Assembly: GCA_038025085.1 (NCBI GenBank)
Contig: CM076152.1
Coordinates: 35,467,501 to 35,531,500 of the forward strand
Direction of reading: 5' to 3'
DNA: 64,000 nt
Origin: Tetragonia tetragonoides
Lineage: Eukaryota; Streptophyta; Magnoliopsida; Caryophyllales; Aizoaceae
The position numbers and the translations under genes were made by a program. The notes beneath the pieces were generated by a model. That model was not told the origin of the DNA. It did no database searches and saw only the letters and a program-made list of their open reading frames with translations. Shown piece after piece: positions 33,974 to 44,491 of the stretch (the first letter of the stretch is position 1; every line of letters starts with the position of its first letter).

Positions 33974-34243
33974 GGCCTCGTTTACTAACTTGCAATCAAA
34001 TGTAATGCAATGCAATCATTTTGTAAAGTAAATGTGGGGTGAAAAGTGAAAGGGTGGGAGGAGAAGGATGAGAAAAGTGGGGTTGATTGCATCATTCAAT
34101 GTAATCACAATTGCTCAACTTTTCACATGTAATGTTGATTACTTTGAATGATGTAATCAACCTCACTTTTCCCATCTCCTTCCTCCTTCATTTTCCACCT
34201 CATATTTACCCTATAAAATGATTGCAAGCTAGTAAACACCACC
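33974..34243. mobile_element. Tourist-like MITE inside the Mutator-like element
   Basis: 270 bp with ends GGCCTCGTTTACTA and, inverted, GGTGGTGTTTACTA, flanked by TTA on both sides (33971-33973, 34244-34246). The inner repeats include CTTGCAATCA and its complement TGATTGCAAG. It is a non-coding PIF/Harbinger derivative. Confidence 0.8.
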
Positions 34244-34915
34244 TTACTGGCAACGAAAGGAATTTTGGCAAAAGGAGATAAAGCGAAACAAGACTGATAG
34301 GAAAACATCGAAAGTGAATCTGAGTTCTTCTTTATCTTTGATTTGACAAGGGAGACCCTTTTGTTGCATTTACAACTTGGAAGTCATGAAAAATGGGTCG
34401 AATTGGAATTTGACATCCTTCACTTTACAAAATCAAATAAACCCTATTTCAGTGAAAAATGGGGGGGGGGGGGGGGGGAGAAGAGAGAGAAACAGAGGCG
34501 AAAAAGAAAAGAGGAGAAGTTTATTTACTTGGAGAGAGCTCTAAAAGTTGGAGAAAACACGACAATGACGGAGAGAGAAAATGGAGAGGGAGAATAGAGA
34601 AGTGTCGTGTTTTTTTGAGTGGGATGGGGGATAACTAGTCTATTAAGAAATAATTAATTTAAGGGTTAAATAAGGGTTTAATTGGTCAAATAGGCTGGTT
34701 CATTTAATTAGTCATGTGAGGCACACGTGAGGGAAAGACGGGAAGAAAAGCAAGGGATTAGGCCGGAAACTCATTTAAGGTGTGATTCTCACGGTGGAAT
34801 GAATTTTTAAGGTGTTACTAAACCAATAACAACGATTACGGGTGTACTGGACAAAAAGTGTAACTTTATAGGTGGTTTTAACCAAATTGCGCTTATAATT
34901 ATAATGAATATATTA

Positions 34916-35423
34916 GGAAAATTTGCGAGGAACTATCTTATTAGTAAAAACGTTTGTGAGATACTACCTTATTTAAAAAAAGTTGTCTGTAACTACCTTT
35001 TACCCTTGTTTTGGTTTTCAGGTCATACCCAAGTCCATCTTCCGGTTATTTTTTTTGTAAATACCCGTTATACCCCCACGTAATTGTCGCGTGCCACTTT
35101 AACCCCCTGCCCCTACTTAAACCATCCTGTTCTGATGTCAACTTATTTGATTCATCCCCTCCAGATCTATCAATCTCAACCGCCTTTCTTCTACAACTTT
35201 ACTTTTTAGAACTTTTTTTGCTTTTCTTGGGTGGTTTAAGTAGCACGCGACAGTCACGTGGGGTTATATCGGGTAATTATAAAAAAAAATTGACCAAAAA
35301 GTAGACTTGAGTATGACTCGGCAACCAAAATATGGGTAAAAGGTAGTTACAAACAATCTTTTTTAAATAAAATACTATCTCACAAACGTCTTTGCTAATA
35401 ATGTAATTCCTCACAAATTTTCC
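34916..35423. mobile_element. Second non-autonomous Mutator-like element
   Basis: 508 bp with inverted ends GGAAAATTTGCGAGGAA and, on the other arm, GGAAAATTTGTGAGGAA; arms are about 90 bp and include GTTTGTGAGATA and GTAACTACCTTTTACCC. The exact 9-bp target duplication is AATATATTA (34907-34915, 35424-35432). Its left duplication starts five bases after the right duplication of the element at 33237-34892. No coding sequence. Confidence 0.88.
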
Positions 35424-35432
35424 AATATATTA

Positions 35433-38073
35433 TGATTATTGACGGTGGGTTTTGTACCAATTGAGAGTGGGCCAAGCAAAAACGATAGGACCTGAATCCT
35501 GATCAGTTAGTAGCATGTTGGATTGCTTTCAGACCCGGAATGAACTGGCACTGTCCCTTGGTTTCCTTTGTGGAGCCCAAAAAGACTATTATGTGTTGGG
35601 CTTGACAATTCGTGAGTCGAATCTTGTACTCTTTGTGGGCCATTAATGCGGGGACAATTTCTGACCGTTTGATTTGTGATAGTGATAGTGATCACTATTT
35701 TCATCTTTATTTTTATGCCCGTAATGATAGTGATCAACTGATCATCATGGTTCTAGCTTAGCTAGCTAGCAATTTGGGGTGTTCGAGTGTTAGCTTGTGG
35801 GGTGGTTTTTGGTAAAATTGGATTTTTGACCAGTCCATCATCCAATATTTGTGTTTGGATGTTAGCTTGTAAAATTGGCTTTTGGGTTCCCACAAGTCAA
35901 CTTTTGAAAAGCCAAATAGGTTGGCTTATGGGTATTGACTAGCGGTATTAATGTAGTCCAATAACATAATAATCCAAGACTTGCAATTATTTATTTATAT
36001 GCCATCAAATTCCTCAATCATATGAATGTCCTTATAGGTCATTTTACATATAACCAGTTAATGTTACTAGCCAATGTTACCAAACATCTCTTTCCAGATA
36101 TCCAATGTTACCAGTCGATCAAATCAGCTAACAATACCAGCCACCAGCCATCAGCCATCAGCCAACAACTAATGTCACCAGTAAATCACCAAACAGGCCA
36201 TTAGCCTTAGCTTCAATGTCAATTAGGTGTATATGGGGTCGTTGGCTTGGTGCTTTGGGGTGTGTCCTTATGCTGTAAAGCGCTTAAGGACAATACCATC
36301 TCAATTGCAATTGAATTTGAGATTGAATTGACTTGTTTGTATTGTTAGTTTTGGCTCCACATTTCGCTATTTCACAATGTGTACATGGCAAATGGATGTT
36401 CCCCGTTTGGAGGCCTTGCATTTGATTGAAAAGATATTTGTTGGTATCTTATTTGTTGAAGATTGTGGTTGTGTATGAAGTTGAGCCTTTAGGGAGAGAG
36501 AATTACATTAATAGAATCGCCATAAGTCATTTGCCTAATGATCTATGTCTTTTTACAAGATAAATAAAGACGTCTTTTATAGAAAAAAAAAATTAGAAAT
36601 TATAGTAAAAATGTGTATTAAAGATACTTTTGTAGTAAAAAGATGTCCAATTGTAGTAAAAATAGGCATGCCACGTAGGACTAGAAGATGAATAAGAGCA
36701 TATTCTAAGAAGACATATCATTGCACAAGTCATTTATAATGTAAACTCTTTTACAATATACCAGGTCCATAATATGAACACGAAATGTGCTAACAAGACA
36801 ACTAACTACAAACAATCTGCAACACAACTTCAAATCATGGCTTCAATCTTTAACCAATTTCGATGTCTCTGCATCAGTTTTTGAAAAGGTTATCTTAATC
36901 CAAGCTGTAATTGCTTGCAAGTTAAAAAACGCATTGTATAATAGACTACAAGTATGAAGTTGAGCCTTTAATATCAGGATCTCATGTTCAAAATTTTAGT
37001 GAACTCAAGGGTAATGACGCGCTTTTTAGAAGAAACAAACATGAAACTGTATGATTGATTAATCCATGGAACTCGGTTCGCCCCTATTGAAATATCTATC
37101 TCAATTGTTGCAGCTGATAATTAGAATATTGATATCATCTTTGTGGTTGTGGCTAAGAGAGGGACCAACCCAGCCACATTCTCTGGTGGATATATCAGAT
37201 CATTATTTTTGTGATAAAAACCTACTGTGTACTGATTATATCAAATGTCAAAGTCAGCCAACCAAAAGTTTGATTAACCTTTCGGTATCGCGCTCCCGGT
37301 ATCCGAAAATGACTCAACTAAAGAGCATATGTATGGTATCCCAAGCTTTTTATGGTTGAAAAAACGGGGGCTTTTATTCCTGTACCCAAAATCCATGACC
37401 ATTTCTCTTGCGCGTTTTAGTGGTGTAGTGTGTAGAAAATTGGAACACACAATGTATTTTGTATAATATAATACATACTCTATGTACTGCTCCATTACTC
37501 TGATAGCTAAAGGAGTGTGACTGTCTAATTGATGGCTATGTCTCCTACTGTACACTTTTGGAATTAGGTGGTGCTTTGATACTCTCAATGTACGTAGTCT
37601 ATTATATAATGAGCACGTAGTCACTACTCTTAGAATTAGGTTATGTGGAGCTGTCGTGGAATATCGAGGCCGTTTGTTAGATGGTGTCATTTAGCCACGA
37701 TTAAAGAAGAAGGAAGTTTCTCTTCGTAAAACCTGAAAAAAAAAAAAAAAAAAAAAAGAAAAAAAAGCAAGGAGCCTATAATGATATGTTCAAGCACTTG
37801 GAGTTCCTGACAAAATTAAACCAAATTACGTACTCTCACGCTGTCACGTAAGGTATGAACATATCTTAGAGTCGCAAAACTATCAAATTACCCCAAGCTT
37901 TTTGAATGAACTGGTGCTATATATTGGCTTACCTTTATGTTCGTATGCTAGTAATTTTGAAGGATGTACTATGCATTTTGGTGCTGTAGCATCTCATCAA
38001 TCCCTCTCCCAAATACGTACTGGTTGGTGACTTGTCGTAAGCTCTTGCGCATAAGATTCCTACCCCCCGTCTT
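35433..38073. other. Gene-free stretch
   Basis: No supported gene on either strand. The region is AT-rich with a poly-A-like run at about 37738-37766. Near 36120-36200, words such as CCAGCCATCAGCCATCAGCC and ACCAAACAGGCC resemble the inner sequence and end of a Tourist-like element, but no matching left end was found. The minus-strand frame at 37274-37690 has no recognisable domain. Confidence 0.5.
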
Positions 38074-38081
38074 ATTATTAG

Positions 38082-38698
38082 CTAGAAAGCACGGATACCG
38101 ACACAGATACGAATACGGACACCGCGATACGACATTCTAAAATGTAGGATACGAGACACGGCAATTATTATATTATTAATTTAGTTTTTCAGCCTATAAA
38201 TTAGAATATAACACAAAAAAAAATTAAATCCTTTTAAACTAATTGTAGTATTTTAATCAATCGATATACAAAACCTTAATATGCAGTCACCAAGTAGTAA
38301 ATTCATTAAAATAGAGTAAAAAAACAACATAAACATAAATAACAACAATAATGACATAGTTTCGAACACATTCTCATAAATAAATATAGAATCAAGAATT
38401 AGAGTGACTGAATGGGGCAGAATTAGTGGGATTTGGAAATAAAAGCAAGGTTGGAAAAGAAAATAAAAATCATAATAATAAATAAAGTTGTCAAAACGAC
38501 TACTATTGATGATGTGGCTTGTCTCAGAGGTGTCGAAGCGTGTCAGGTTTATTCCAATTAATTAAAAAAGAATGAAATAAAATAGATACTCATAGACACT
38601 TCTAAGACACGTATTCCAGGCGTGTCGGCCGCGTGTCGGTGTCCGACACGTGTCCGACACCCGAACGGCTACTTGGGCGAAGTATCGGTGCTTCCTAG
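38082..38698. mobile_element. hAT-type non-autonomous element
   Basis: 617 bp, with ends CTAGAAAGCACGGATAC and, inverted, CTAGGAAGCACCGATAC, flanked by an exact 8-bp duplication ATTATTAG (38074-38081, 38699-38706). The interior is AT-rich, with GTGTCCGACAC words near the right end. It has no transposase. The ends are related to those of the element at 43786-44149. Confidence 0.82.
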
Positions 38699-38837
38699 AT
38701 TATTAGTCTTTGTTATAGTTTCCCTCAGTTAACGTCTTAGCACGAAAACAACTGTAGTTGTTTGTCTATAAGATTAATTCATTGTGCAAAATGTTGGAAC
38801 TAAAGTGGTATAGATCGGACTCTCAATTATTATATTA

Positions 38838-39720
38838 AGGGTATATTCTTTTCCACTTATTTTCCATTGATTCTCACTGATTGGAGGTGCGTTTGATAGA
38901 GCTTACCCTCAGTTCAGGTGTCAATTCACTATTTTCAAATTCAGTTAAATGATGTCGAGTTCAGTTCAGTGGTGCTGAGCTCAGAAACATATCTTTTGCA
39001 TTGTCTCACATATCAAACCGTGGTCAATTTAGTTCAGTTGTGTCCAGTTCAGTTCAGTAGTATCTAGTTTAATGACGTTGAATTCAGTTCAGTTCAGTTC
39101 TGGTAAGTTCAATTGAGTATGGTCCTCCCATTGATTCCCACTGATTGGATAAGGTCTTGCCATCGATTTTCAGTAATAATTCGGTAAGATCTTTCCACTG
39201 ATTCCCACTGAAAGTTAGAGGTGCATTGCCCTCAATTTCAAATTGGGGATGATATTAATTTGTTGTTATGACCCTTTGGATCACCCTTCCTCCCTCCATG
39301 AAATAACTTTAAAACCCCGACCTCCTTTCCTTTTTAAAAATAATAATTTAACTCCTATAATTCTCTAAAGTCATATATAATTATGACTATTTAACTATTC
39401 CACATTGTTGTGTTCAGAATATAGGGTGTGTTCTTTTTCATTTGAATGAGCTGAATTGGATTGGATTATATTAAACTGAATTGGACTGGATTTCATTGGG
39501 CCAAACTGAACTGAAATAAAATGAAGTGAATGGTAATTTGTGAGAAAAAAAGTAGATACATCACATCATTGAATTTCACTGAACTGAATTGAATTAAACC
39601 TTACTGAACTGAAGAGTGGAAAAGAACACACTCGAAATGACACAATGATATTCTTCAATGGGCCCTGAAAAGTAGAACAGAACACACTCGAAATGACACA
39701 ATGATATTCTTCAATGGCCC
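38838..39720. repeat. Dispersed repeat block and small TIR element
   Basis: Sequence like the 4.4-kb repeat (TTTTCCACTTATT, CCACTGATTCCCACTGA) is mixed with iterated AGTTCAGTT words. At 39424-39633 lies a 210-bp segment with inverted ends GGGTGTGTTCTTTTTCA and GAGTGTGTTCTTTTCCA. A roughly 45-base phrase around AACACACTCGAAATGACACA is then tandemly duplicated up to 39720. No target duplication was resolved. Confidence 0.55.
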
Positions 39721-41239
39721 TAAGGTGTACGTAATCTTTATGGTTGAACTAAAATGAAATGGACTAAGCTAAACTAAATTCAACACCACTAAACTGAAAT
39801 GAACACAATTATATGGAATTGAACACAACTTATTAATTAAACCCTACTTTTTAAATGAGACAAAACGAATATTTCTGAACTAAATTGATCTGAACTGACC
39901 GAATAAGCTCTAAATAACGTGCCCATAATCCCTCAAAAATAATCTTTAAGAGCATGATCACGCAATTGATCTAATATGAGCAAATCACTTTCATTTTAAG
40001 GAGCCAGCTAAGGCTGCGCGTTCTATATATGATAAGGACGAGACAACACTAAGGTAGTCTCATCAAAAGCATGATCGAGCAATTGACATGCATGAGCAAA
40101 TAATAAAATAGCTTCATTTTCCATAAAGAGTTGTCACTTTTTTATGAAATTAATTTGACTATCCATCTCAAAAATTACGTGATGGACCCAAAAGATGCGT
40201 TATATAAGGACCAATTAAGTTGAAGATGACTTATCAAAACAGCTTGAGTGTACTGTGTCCACTGTCTGTTGGTTTTAGTACAAAGAGGAGCACCCTTTTT
40301 TTATTATCTGCACCCAATAGTGCTCAGTTTTTGTTGCTTGCTTCATTTTACTAGCTAAGCTAGTACTGTTCTTTGGGTCACTCTTGTGATTGAAGCAACA
40401 CAGGGGCTTGTGTGTACACCCCCATGGACTCGTAGACACTGTTGTCGAATGAATAAATTAAAAACTTCATGGTCCCCTCACCCCAAAATCTGCACCAAAA
40501 AAAGTTAGATAAATAGATTTCATTGAAGTTGATTTAATCTGATTATAAAGTAAGGATTAGTGATTTAGTAAGTATACTAACCTGATTATAAAGTAAGTTT
40601 TGCTGATATGATTATAATTTATAATATCGATAAATATATTGATCGGGTTGTAGAGTAAACATTACTTTTTGAATAATAAGAAGAAGAAGGAGAGAAGAAA
40701 GATAAGTAATCTTTAGTTAAAATTCGTAAAGGGTTAAAAGTCAAGCAAAAAAAAGTTAATTCAATTTAATTTAATTCGATTGAGATCAATAATTCAATCT
40801 ATGTCTAAATGCACATATACAATGTGGAAAGTAGGTTACTAATTAATCTCTTTAGATTTGATCGCAATCCCTTTTAGTTTAAGTAGAAACTTTCAACATT
40901 TCCAACAAAGTATGCAATGTGGAAAGTTTGTGTTATATGGATCTAAACCATGTTGCATTTCGTAAAGGCATGTTTTGGATTTTTATTTGTGCTTTTTCGG
41001 TATGGACCTAAATCATATTATATTTCGTGTTAGCTTTTATAATATTACTCGTCTGCTTGAGAGTTGAGACACACAAATATTTAAAATAAATGTTGAGCAA
41101 ACAATGATTTTGCAAGATTACATGACTATCAACTCACAATTTACAAGTTATGCATGTATTTGGTCAAAACTAGTGAACTTCGTAATATAGATTTTCCATG
41201 GCATTGAGAGTTCAGATTCTCTGTTGTTACAATATAGGG
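39721..41239. other. Gene-free stretch
   Basis: No supported coding sequence. The AT-rich DNA has an AACTGAACTGA-type iteration at its left edge and an internal direct repeat of GATTATAAAGTAAG near 40550 and 40584. Nothing else stood out. Confidence 0.45.
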
Positions 41240-41242
41240 TTA

Positions 41243-41429
41243 GGCCCTGTTCTTTTCGTCGATTTCATGCTGCATTCCGTTCTGTTCCAATCCGTTCCGT
41301 TCCTCGTCGCATTCTGTACTTCATTTTGTCTCACATATTTTTGAATTATCCGCACCGCGCCGTTCCGTTCCAATCCGTTCCGTTCCGTTCCTCACCGTCC
41401 CGCACCATTCCGTTGAAGAGAACAGGACC
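41243..41429. mobile_element. Tourist-like MITE related to the one at 4006
   Basis: 187 bp with ends GGCCCTGTTCTTTTCG and, inverted, GGTCCTGTTCTCTTCAACG, flanked by TTA on both sides (41240-41242, 41430-41432). The interior is made of CCGTTCCGTTCC words. Same family as 4006-4094 but about twice as long. Confidence 0.75.
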
Positions 41430-41432
41430 TTA

Positions 41433-43777
41433 GTTTTCTCTCCTCTCTATCTCTCTCATCTGATCCCTTAAATCACTCCTATACTCCAATAGCCTAGAAA
41501 AGAGAAAGATCAATTCTGTAGTGAGATTGCTAGAACTGCACATATGTGATTCTTAAAGGAAAAACAGAGGATGCTCAACTCAGAAGTCATGTGTTTAGCA
41601 CAGCACATGTGTTGATTTTTGTATATAGGAGTAGTTAGTGATCTAAGGTACCCAATACACTATCTCCCATTTCCTCTGTACTGTCCCAATTCATTTATGA
41701 TGAAAGAAACAGCAACATGCAAGAATTGGGAAAAACTAATCAATTTGGCAATATAAATTTGGTGACCTTCTCTATTCTCTAACCCAACCCCAATAAAGAT
41801 TACCCCTTATGACCAGTACACTTCCCCTTTCCCTTTCCATTTTCTCCCATTTCAAACAACTTTTACAATCAGCTTTTTTTCTCACACTCTGAAAAGAAAC
41901 ACCCCAAACCAAAATAGAAACATGCAAAGTACATTTGCCAAGGCACGTGTGTCAAATGTCCATGCACAAGTGCACAATTCCCTTGTCCAATCCCTGATCA
42001 AAACGTGTCCTTCTCGAACCACATAAACTTTAGAGGGTCAAATCGTAGAAATTTATTTCCATTTATTTCTATTTACGAGTAGTACTCAAGTTTTTATTGG
42101 TCCATTATGTTCATGTACATTTGTACTAGAGTACTTTATTTTTGTTGTTGTGCTTTTGGTTTTTATTTTTGTAAGGCATTACGATATTTGGGCATTATTT
42201 CATTTAATTGGTACAATTAATAGGACCTTTTATGGTAGGATAGTACATATTTTCATAAGTTTTGGTAATATGTTGATGATTGAAGACTTTTTTTTCTTTT
42301 CACATTGATGATTGAAGAGTTAAAATTGCTTTGTGAAAGAAAAAATAAAGTTATTGTTGCTTTAGTTAATGGTATTAATATAAAGTTACTATATTAGGTG
42401 ACACACATAACTTTAGTCTTACTAAAATTCAAAGAAGACAAAATGGAATGCAATGGAGGAGGAATTGAACTTTAAGCGCAATTTATCTTTTGATCCGCAT
42501 GCTTCCGCATCAGAAATGATAGGTGATAACCTCGTTACCATCTTTATTACCATTGTACTATTCAGTGTAATTTTTACATTCATACTTTTGTTAGAAGTTA
42601 AGATATTTGACTAGACAAAATTCCCCTTAATGTGTTGTAGCACTAGTACTACGAGTATAATATAGTATTGTGACTTTGTGAGCTTTTTGGATGAAAATGA
42701 ACAACTTTTCTAGATATTAGATTTGTATTGCAAGAAGTATTCAGGCTATACTTGGTAGAGAGTTTTTTTATGAAGTTTACCTTTTGGGGTATGCAAACAA
42801 AAACTTTTAGAAGTTTTATTTGGATTGACAAACTTTTAGGGCAAATTTTATTTTTATTTTTTGGATAAAAGCTCATTTTTTGAAAAGTTAAAGTGAAGTT
42901 GTTCACGTTTACAACTTGTAGTTCGCAACTACGACCCATAGTTACAGCTGGTTTTGCCAAATGTAGGCGTATGTAACTTCTCGTATTGAGGCTTGGGTGT
43001 GTTCGTTTTTTTTCACTTATTGGTAAGAATCAATGGCATGACCTTACTGAATCAATGTGAATCAGAGATAGTACCCTACTGAATCAGCGAAAATCGGTGA
43101 GAAGGACCTTACGGGGATTGGCCAAGTCATTGAGACGTTGACCTAATAACGAGCACACTTAGACGTGCCACGGGTGTGTCCGTGCCTGATTTTAAAGTAT
43201 TGTGTAACGAGTCTAACGAGTAACGACCCTTGTTGATTTGGCCACCCAACATGAGCCACCAAGCCCATGCCATGCTCCGGGAAGTACAATATCGGCCTGA
43301 GCATGACCCAAGCACTTAGGGAGACCTATTTGTTTGGTTTAACCACACGTTCATTCACATATTTTTGGCCAAAATTAGTTTTATTCGCGTCGGGTCGGTC
43401 CACAAAGGGGGTAAAGTACTTCATTAAGTAGTTTCTCAAGTCACAAGATTCAAACTCTCGACCTTGCTGAAGAGATTAGAGTGCCGAATCACTCACACCA
43501 ACCACTTATTGATTAGAGAGTATTTGTTTTGTAAATTGTAAGTAACTTTTTGTGAACATATGTAAAAAATAAAAAAAAAAAATCAAAATTGATTTTTTCT
43601 TCCCCAAAAAACCGCGGCACCTAAAACCAATTCTCAACTTGAAAACTCAGTCATAAATCATAATCGGAACCTCAAAAATAAAAAAAATCCCCCCAAAAAT
43701 GATACTCTCCACTCCCCTGTCAAAATCACCCAAATAAATGCTTCGAAAATGACGGGTCATACTCGTACTCATATCCA
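41433..43777. other. Gene-free stretch
   Basis: No supported gene. A possible minus-strand tRNA-like SINE head lies at about 43420-43535 (A-box-like GTGTGAGTGATTCGG, B-box-like GAGTTTGAATCTTG). A short copy of the CACTGATT-type dispersed repeat is near 43000-43112. The minus-strand frame at 42649-42960 resembles nothing known. Confidence 0.45.
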
Positions 43778-43785
43778 CTTACCAC

Positions 43786-44149
43786 CTAGGTTGCACGGGT
43801 ACGGATATAGGTGTGAAGATGGATATGAATACGGATATGGGATACTGCATCTCTAAAAAAAAAAGATACGAATACGTGTAATGAATAACCAATATAATAT
43901 GTAAAAATGATTCTTTTTCTTAGAAATCTAGGCACTAAATCTTAATATTATGAAAATAACTAAGAAAATTAGAATGAAAACAATTCAAACATGTGTATTT
44001 TACAATTTTTAAGATGAAAAATAGATAAGCTATGTAAACATGTCTAAAAATTGCCGATCAAGTATCGGACAAGTATCTTACAAGTATCGATATCCTAAAA
44101 ATATCGGATATGGGATACTGCACCTTTGAGAAATATCGGTGCAACGGAG
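43786..44149. mobile_element. hAT-type non-autonomous element in the bHLH promoter
   Basis: 364 bp, with an exact 8-bp duplication CTTACCAC (43778-43785, 44150-44157). The ends are CTAGGTTGCACGGGTACGG and, inverted, CTCCGTTGCACCGATAT, and the words GGATATGGGATACTGCA occur near both ends. No transposase. Its right edge is 342 bases upstream of the bHLH start codon. Confidence 0.82.
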
Positions 44150-44157
44150 CTTACCAC

Positions 44158-44491
44158 CAACATGAACAACTGAACAAGTATCCACGACTTGACCCGACCC
44201 ACCCACATTCTCTTCTCCATCTCCCTCTCTCTTCAATCTTCATCCCTTATTATACACTCCACTTGCCGGTCTTACCCTTCACCATCAGGAGACAGAAAAA
44301 CAAACAGCACAAACACAACAAAACCACATTAACACAGTATCACCCATTCTCACTCCCCCAACTCCCACCGTCTTCCATTCCCCTCACTCTCTCTCTCCTC
44401 ACTCTCTCTCCTCACCACAATTTGTCAATTCCCATTACCAACATTATAAACCCCCAACTATTTCCATTTCCATTTCAAATTTGGTCCAACA
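44158..44491 (+). promoter_or_regulatory. Core promoter and leader of the bHLH gene
   Basis: The stretch is strongly C/T-rich (CTCTTCTCCATCTCCCTCTC, then CACTCTCTCTCCTCACTC), with a TTATTATACAC element at about 44246. A three-codon frame ATGAACAACTGA starts at 44160 and could be an upstream ORF if the transcript starts that early. The transcription start itself cannot be read from the sequence. Confidence 0.4.

Larger units (their letters stand above)
33237..34892. mobile_element. Non-autonomous Mutator-like element with nested MITEs
   Basis: 1656 bp, starting GTGCAATTTGGTTAAAACC and ending GGTTTTAACCAAATTGCGC, with an exact 9-bp target duplication TTATAATTA (33228-33236 and 34893-34901). 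Long terminal inverted repeats of roughly 240 bp are clear once the nested hAT element is removed from the left arm (for example CACACCTTAAATGA and CTCACGTGTGCCTCACATGA on both arms). Long TIRs plus a 9-bp duplication are the Mutator hallmark. No transposase is present. Inside are a hAT MITE, a (CT)n tract, a Tourist MITE and a run of about 19 G near 34461-34479. Confidence 0.88.

Noticed and set aside
35011..35304. 97-codon frame at 35 kb
   Set aside because: It lies inside the Mutator-like MITE (34916-35423) and covers parts of both its inverted arms, so it is not a gene.
37274..37690. 138-codon minus-strand frame in gene-free DNA
   Set aside because: It shows no domain, codon bias or splice context, and the length is unremarkable for AT-rich DNA of this size.
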